From positions 1 through 9,088 of the forward strand of contig CALJKQ010000125.1 of the NCBI GenBank assembly GCA_937973565.1: a DNA stretch of 9,088 bases, read 5' to 3'. The notes below the pieces were generated by a model. It had not been told where the DNA came from and did not search any database. It saw only the letters and a program-made list of their open reading frames with translations. Both the position numbers and the translations under genes were made by a program. The DNA is from an uncultured Saprospiraceae bacterium (GTDB taxonomy: Bacteria; Bacteroidota; Bacteroidia; Chitinophagales; Saprospiraceae). This document shows, in pieces, positions 5,585 through 9,088 of the stretch (positions are counted from its first letter, which is position 1; every line of letters begins with the position of its first letter).

Positions 5585-8119
5585 ATGGCAACCAATCAAA
5601 ACGCAAAAGTTAAACGCACCTATCAGGGCATTACAGGCAACATTACCGTTGCTCCATATATTCTATCCGCCAAACAGATAAGCGACTGGGTAACTGCCCT
5701 AAATACGGCAAATAATAGCATTAACCCACAACGCCGCAAGCTGTATGAACTATACAACCGCATTGAGTTGGATGGACAAGTAGAAACAGTAACCAATCTC
5801 AGAACCATTGCCATTACAAACAAGCAAATCAACTTCCTTCAAAAAGGAAACGAGGGTCAGGTGAATGAAGCTCTTCTGGAACAAATCCGTTCGCCCTGGT
5901 TCAGCAATATGCTAAATTATTCTATGCAATCCCGCTTTTGGGGCCACAGCCTTATAGAGTTCAAACTGGTAAATGGATTAATTAATGATACCGTGCTGGT
6001 TCCCCGCTCAAATGTGAATCCGGAAAAAAGTATGTTCTTTCCAAACTACTCTGATATTTATAACAACGATGGACTTCTTTACAAGGATCAACCCATCAGT
6101 GACTATTGTTTTGAGGTATTTGGAACCCGCAAACTGGGCTTATTTAGCATTATGGCTCCTTACGTGCTATACAAAGCCGGAGCAATGGGAGATTTGGCCC
6201 AGTTCTGCGAGCTGTTTGCCATTCCGTTCCGCTCAGTGAAGTATAATCCATTTGACGAAGAAAGTCGCCGTCTGGCATTAAAAGCATTGGAAGAGCAAGG
6301 CTCTGCAGGATATGTGGTTCTGCCGCAGGGTACAGACTTTGAGATTCACGATACCAAAGGAAGTACTTCAGGCGAAAAAGCACCAAGCAGTCTTATTCGC
6401 ATCTGTGATGAGCAAATTGGCAAGGTTGCCCTGGGAGGAACCATGAGTACGGATAATGGAAGCTCGCGCAGCCAGGCAGAAGTGCATTACGAGGTTAAGG
6501 AGGAAATAAACCTCAATGATATGATCTGGATTGAGTACTTGCTTAACTGGGAAGCAAAAACTCGGTTTGCCAATTTTGGCCTCCCGGTTTCTGAAGGGAA
6601 ATTTGAGTTTCATAAAACACGTGAGATACCTTTGGAAAAACGTATTGAAATGGATGTAAAGGTGGCCACCCAGGTTCCAATTGCTGCAGAATATTGGTAT
6701 CACACTTATGGCATACCTGAGCCTGATGGAGCGGACGAAAAAATAAAGGTACCCGCCAATCCTGAGAAAAAAGAACCCGGTGCTGGAGGCACAAAGGTCG
6801 AAAAAAAAAAGTTAAATCTGAGTGATATCCATCACTCAGAAGATTGCTGCAACATTGAGCTTAGCGATACGCCTAACCAGGATGCGATTGAAGCAGCCCT
6901 GGCTGCAGATGCAGAGGAATACTTTAATAACCCAACAGAAGATTTCATTCCACAGCGTATTTACAAACTAACAGCAAGTACCCTATTTGATGGCATTACA
7001 AAAAACTGGGGATCAGACCTTGGCAATATTGCATATAACCAAATTGATAATGCGTTAATAGCTTATCTACGTGATAATATATTTGCCTTTTCTGCAGCTA
7101 AATCTTTTGTGCAACGCCGCCAAATGAGTCAGGCTCTGGTAGCTGCAGATGGTTCGGTTAACTCCTTTTCGCAATTCAAAAAGCAAATTAATGTTATTAA
7201 CCGCCAGTATAATGTAAATTACCTCAATGCTGAGTACAATCACGCAATTGCTGCAGGACAAATGGCAAGTACCTGGTTAGATATTTCTAAACATAAAAAG
7301 GATTTTCCGAACCTTAAATATGTTACCGCAGGAGACTCCAGAGTTAGACCAGCGCATCAGGTATTAAATGGGAAGATTCTTAAAATTGATGATTCTTTTT
7401 GGAAAACCTATTATCCTCCAAATGGTTGGAATTGCAGGTGTACAGTCGTGCAAATGGACGAAACTGCTAAATTGAATGATAACGATGAAACATCAGCAAT
7501 AGCTGGCACCATAAAGAAGGAAAAATACTTCAGACAAAATGTTGGCCAAACAGGTATTGTTTGGAATGAGGAGCATCCAAACTTTAAAGAAAGGAATGTC
7601 TATGATCTTTTAGCTACCAAAAACTATAACCTTCCTTCAGTAGAAAAGATTTATGTTGATCCTAACAGACTTCCATCATTAGGTGACATCATTACAGATA
7701 AAGCTCAATATGATGCATGGTGGAACGAAATGGTTCAAAAAAATGGCGTAGGCGAAGGTTTTGGTCTAAATGATATTTTTGGACACACAGTCTATTTTGA
7801 TTCTGATTTCAAAAAGCATGCAACATTAGGAGAGAAGAGAGTTTCAGAAAATCGGATGGAATTTGCAAGGCAAATACAAAATGTAATTACAAAGCCTGAT
7901 GAGGTTTGGAGTAGAAAAGATGATCATAAGAAAAACGAAACTGGTGTTTCTTATTTATATATCAAATACTATGGTGACATGCCACTTATTGTTAGGGTTA
8001 AGCCAGAGCCATCAACAGGGTTTATGAAGGCATATTCATCTCATGATTTAAATATGAAAAGCGGGACAGGTGAAAAAAATAGAAAAGGGATATTGCTCTA
8101 TAACAAAACAGCGAAATAA
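5585..8119 (+). CDS. Portal-MuF fusion with C-terminal PBECR-like nuclease domain
   Basis: One unbroken 844-residue frame holds three parts. Residues about 20-385 match the DUF935 (Mu gp29) portal family, for example SVKYNPFDEESRRLALKAL (217-235) and GYVVLPQGTDFEI (242-254). Residues 386-445 are a charged, low-complexity linker with HHSEDCC. Residues 455-625 are a MuF (Mu gpF) head-morphogenesis domain with TAGDSRVRPAHQVLNGK (581-597) and PPNGWNCRCTVV (611-622), the usual D-R-H and CRC signature. FRQNVG (649-654) and EEHPNF (662-667) extend it. Residues about 730-844 resemble phage PBECR (Barnase-EndoU-ColicinE5/D-RelE-like) nuclease domains: H745 in FKKHATLGEKR, NVITKPDEVWS (766-776), YLYIKYYGDMPLIVRVKP, then MKAYSSHD. 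The portal forms the DNA channel, MuF helps head assembly, and the C-terminal part may be a virion-carried RNase-type effector. The portal and MuF calls are firm; the nuclease call is from pattern memory. Confidence 0.85.
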   Translation: MATNQNAKVKRTYQGITGNITVAPYILSAKQISDWVTALNTANNSINPQRRKLYELYNRIELDGQVETVTNLRTIAITNKQINFLQKGNEGQVNEALLEQIRSPWFSNMLNYSMQSRFWGHSLIEFKLVNGLINDTVLVPRSNVNPEKSMFFPNYSDIYNNDGLLYKDQPISDYCFEVFGTRKLGLFSIMAPYVLYKAGAMGDLAQFCELFAIPFRSVKYNPFDEESRRLALKALEEQGSAGYVVLPQGTDFEIHDTKGSTSGEKAPSSLIRICDEQIGKVALGGTMSTDNGSSRSQAEVHYEVKEEINLNDMIWIEYLLNWEAKTRFANFGLPVSEGKFEFHKTREIPLEKRIEMDVKVATQVPIAAEYWYHTYGIPEPDGADEKIKVPANPEKKEPGAGGTKVEKKKLNLSDIHHSEDCCNIELSDTPNQDAIEAALAADAEEYFNNPTEDFIPQRIYKLTASTLFDGITKNWGSDLGNIAYNQIDNALIAYLRDNIFAFSAAKSFVQRRQMSQALVAADGSVNSFSQFKKQINVINRQYNVNYLNAEYNHAIAAGQMASTWLDISKHKKDFPNLKYVTAGDSRVRPAHQVLNGKILKIDDSFWKTYYPPNGWNCRCTVVQMDETAKLNDNDETSAIAGTIKKEKYFRQNVGQTGIVWNEEHPNFKERNVYDLLATKNYNLPSVEKIYVDPNRLPSLGDIITDKAQYDAWWNEMVQKNGVGEGFGLNDIFGHTVYFDSDFKKHATLGEKRVSENRMEFARQIQNVITKPDEVWSRKDDHKKNETGVSYLYIKYYGDMPLIVRVKPEPSTGFMKAYSSHDLNMKSGTGEKNRKGILLYNKTAK

Positions 8120-8138
8120 TTATTCATTATCTCGCTGT
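8108..8138 (+). terminator. Stem-loop across the stop codon of the portal-MuF gene
   Basis: Bases 8108-8114 (acagcga) pair with 8132-8138 (tcgctgt). After one mismatch, 8116-8120 pair with 8126-8130, leaving a 5-base loop. The TAA stop (8117-8119) lies inside the stem. There is no T-run after it, so it may be a weak terminator or an RNA-stabilising hairpin rather than a standard one. Confidence 0.4.
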
Positions 8139-8140
8139 GT

Positions 8141-8199
8141 AATTAAACCCATGTTTACTCGCAATGCTGATGAGGCAGCCTTTCTATTCCGGGTTAATT
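8141..8199. repeat. Imperfect inverted repeat flanking a 40-base spacer
   Basis: aattaaaccc (8141-8150) and gggttaatt (8191-8199) are inverted copies apart from one extra A. The 40 bases between them contain only a 16-codon ATG frame (8151-8201, MFTRNADEAAFLFRVN) without support as a gene. Function unknown; it could be a leader structure for the gene at 8220. Confidence 0.35.
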
Positions 8200-8219
8200 G
8201 AAGTACAAATATACAAAAA

Positions 8220-8358
8220 ATGGATAACGGTACAAATTTAAAATTTTTTCAATCAGAGTTCCGCACCTGGTACAGAACCACACTGCCCTACAAAGTAAGC
8301 GTTATGGCCAAAAATGACATAATCCTCAACTTTACCAAGCGACACGGCTCCTATACTC
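8220..8358 (+). CDS. Truncated phage gene, possibly gpG-like virion morphogenesis protein
   Basis: A frame opens at the ATG at 8220, preceded by the A-rich leader tacaaatatacaaaaa typical of this phage. The first 46 residues (LKFFQSEFRTWYRTTLPYKV, then VMAKNDIILNFTKRHGSYT) are phage-like. A helical start, a short 'LP.K' turn and an 'N.F...' helix recall Mu gpG-type virion morphogenesis proteins, which sit right after MuF in Mu. The match is weak. The frame continues to 8435, but from about 8358 the complementary strand encodes a TDT transporter, so the later residues are almost certainly fortuitous and the true gene is cut off. I set the end at the estimated break, uncertain by about 10-30 bases. 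Confidence 0.5.
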
Positions 8359-8610
8359 AAAACGGTAAAGCCTTTGAGAAATGGCAGCAGTTCAGCGAGC
8401 AGCGACCAACGTTCCGCGTTCAGAATCAGGAGTGATCCAGCGAGTGTGGTTACGGCAACGGCTCCCATATTGATCCAGTACGGTGGAGTGAGCCGCCCCA
8501 CCGTCATCTCAACGAATGTGAACCGATAGAAGATGAGGGTGATGATCGTGAGGTAGAGCATCGCCCCCAACAAATACATGCAAAGCGCAAAGAATAGGAC
8601 CGGCTCACGT
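8358..8610 (-). pseudogene. Fragment of a TDT-family (tellurite/C4-dicarboxylate) transporter
   Basis: The minus strand encodes about 84 residues typical of the TDT family of tellurite-resistance and C4-dicarboxylate membrane transporters. Two membrane segments are visible: LFFALCMYLLGAMLYLTIIT, which runs on into LIFYR, and the stretch around LTPPYWINMGAVAVTTLAG. The latter is highly characteristic. AELLPFLKGFT follows; family members usually continue here with a 'FWA' and 'TWWIP' region, but the frame instead reads SIGAVSLGK, which is the complement of phage DNA. Both ends of the gene are therefore missing. It has no start and cannot be functional here. It is a displaced piece of a bacterial chromosome unrelated to the phage. 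The family call rests on recognised motifs. Confidence 0.75.
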
Positions 8611-8619
8611 GCGGCCGAC

Positions 8620-8738
8620 ATGGCGGGCGCCAGCAGCGCTCCGCCCGCGATCGCGAGCCCGCTGGTGCAGCCGCCGGCCACCCTTGCGCCGAAGCCGGCC
8701 AGCAAGCCGCCGGCTCCAATGCCGAGCCCGTCCAGCGA
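8620..8738 (-). pseudogene. Fragment of a YeeE/YedE membrane protein
   Basis: About 40 residues on the minus strand read LGIGAGGLLAGFGARVAGGC, then TSGLAIAGGALLAP. The core GFGAR-x-AGGCTSG is the signature of YeeE/YedE (DUF395) membrane proteins, linked to transport of thiosulfate or other sulfur compounds; the Cys in GGCTSG is the conserved residue. The piece is in the same frame as the TDT fragment, so the two read as one open frame, but I know of no natural TDT-YeeE fusion with this order. The sequence is extremely GC-rich (49 of 60 bases in 8641-8700), unlike the TDT part and the phage. Both ends are missing. Confidence 0.65.
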
Positions 8739-8757
8739 TCCTCACGCCGGCCACGCC

Positions 8758-9088
8758 ATGCCGGTCGACGGTGTGGTCGAGTCCGGCGCGGGCGAAGGCG
8801 CGTCGTTTCGCGACCAAGATTATGAGCAGGCCGGTGCCCAAATTGAAAAGGACACCGCGCAGATGTGGGGACAGTGCGACATCGTCCTCAAAGTGCAGCC
8901 GCCGGACATGCACCCGCAGCTCGGTCGTCACGAAGCGGAGCTTCTGCGCGAAAAAGCGACGCTGGTGAGCTTCCTGTGGCCAGCCAAAAACCGCGAGCTG
9001 ATTGAAAAACTGGCGACGCGCAAAGCGACGGTGCTGGCGATGGATCTGATCCCGCGCATCACCCGAGCGCAGAAAATGGATGCGCTTA
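8758..9088 (+). CDS. pntA: NAD(P) transhydrogenase alpha subunit PntA, truncated at both ends
   Basis: The plus-strand frame is open from upstream to the right edge and shows 110 residues after an in-frame ATG at 8758. The sequence matches the N-terminal part of PntA (also related to alanine dehydrogenase): VESGAGEGASF, QAGAQI, DIVLKVQPP, TLVSFLWPAKN, and PRITRAQKMDAL at the edge. PntA binds NAD(H) and, with PntB in the inner membrane, couples hydride transfer to proton movement. About 30 N-terminal residues that should precede VESGAG, including the usual 'PKE...RVA..P' region, are not found in frame. The ATG at 8758 is therefore not a native start and the gene is cut on the left as well as by the edge. 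Exact left limit: about 8738-8765. No pntB or operon context is visible. Confidence 0.85.
   Translation, partial: MPVDGVVESGAGEGASFRDQDYEQAGAQIEKDTAQMWGQCDIVLKVQPPDMHPQLGRHEAELLREKATLVSFLWPAKNRELIEKLATRKATVLAMDLIPRITRAQKMDAL

Noticed and set aside
8151..8201. 16-codon frame after the portal-MuF gene as an immunity peptide for the nuclease domain
   Set aside because: Far too short for known immunity proteins and without any coding signal.
8764..8769. SalI site (GTCGAC) and the GATC at 8737-8740 as evidence of restriction-ligation cloning joins
   Set aside because: Such sites are frequent in GC-rich DNA, other GATC sites lie inside continuous homology, and no vector or linker sequence is visible.
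8605..8968. Long frames on both strands (minus 8605-8931, plus 8609-8968) in the GC-rich tail
   Set aside because: High GC leaves few stop codons; both run out of frame with the PntA and YeeE signatures and are Arg/Ala-rich shadows.

Overview
The window looks like the head-gene module of a Mu-like phage or prophage of a Bacteroidetes host, joined at its right end to a short patchwork of unrelated bacterial gene pieces. The host assignment rests on start codons preceded by A-rich sequence rather than Shine-Dalgarno sites, moderate GC, and the overall style of the proteins. No transposase, repressor, integrase or tail gene lies inside the window, so 'Mu-like' rests on the head genes only.

Left block (1-2985, all minus strand, read right to left): an HK97-type prohead protease with a scaffold-like tail (Mu gpI role), a tiny membrane protein, a major capsid protein with an unusual hydrophobic N-terminus, a hairpin, a small gp35-like protein with a HeH/LEM-like C-terminus, and the first 57 codons of an unrecognised gene that runs off the left edge. 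A divergent intergenic region (2986-3137) with inverted repeats separates this from the plus-strand block.

Central block (3138-8119, plus strand): small terminase, large terminase, a DUF1320/gp36-like head-completion protein, and an 844-residue fusion protein. The fusion reads as DUF935 portal, then MuF head-morphogenesis domain, then a C-terminal domain resembling the PBECR nuclease domains found as effectors on MuF proteins. The first three genes overlap by 1 and 4 bases. The fusion gene starts 28 bases after gp36, and its 3' part is clearly AT-richer than its 5' part. Together the two blocks could make a DNA-packaging procapsid: terminase and portal load DNA, the protease/scaffold matures the shell, MuF aids head assembly, and the C-terminal domain may be a virion-carried effector.

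Right end (8120-9088): a short intergenic region with dyads is followed by the start of another phage gene, perhaps the gpG-like virion morphogenesis protein. Near 8358 the phage sequence stops. The rest is a fragment of a TDT-family (tellurite/C4-dicarboxylate) transporter on the minus strand, a fragment of a YeeE/YedE membrane protein on the minus strand, and an N-terminally truncated PntA (transhydrogenase alpha subunit) on the plus strand, running off the right edge. Three short pieces with different GC, none complete, fit a chimeric assembly or ligated DNA better than a natural locus.
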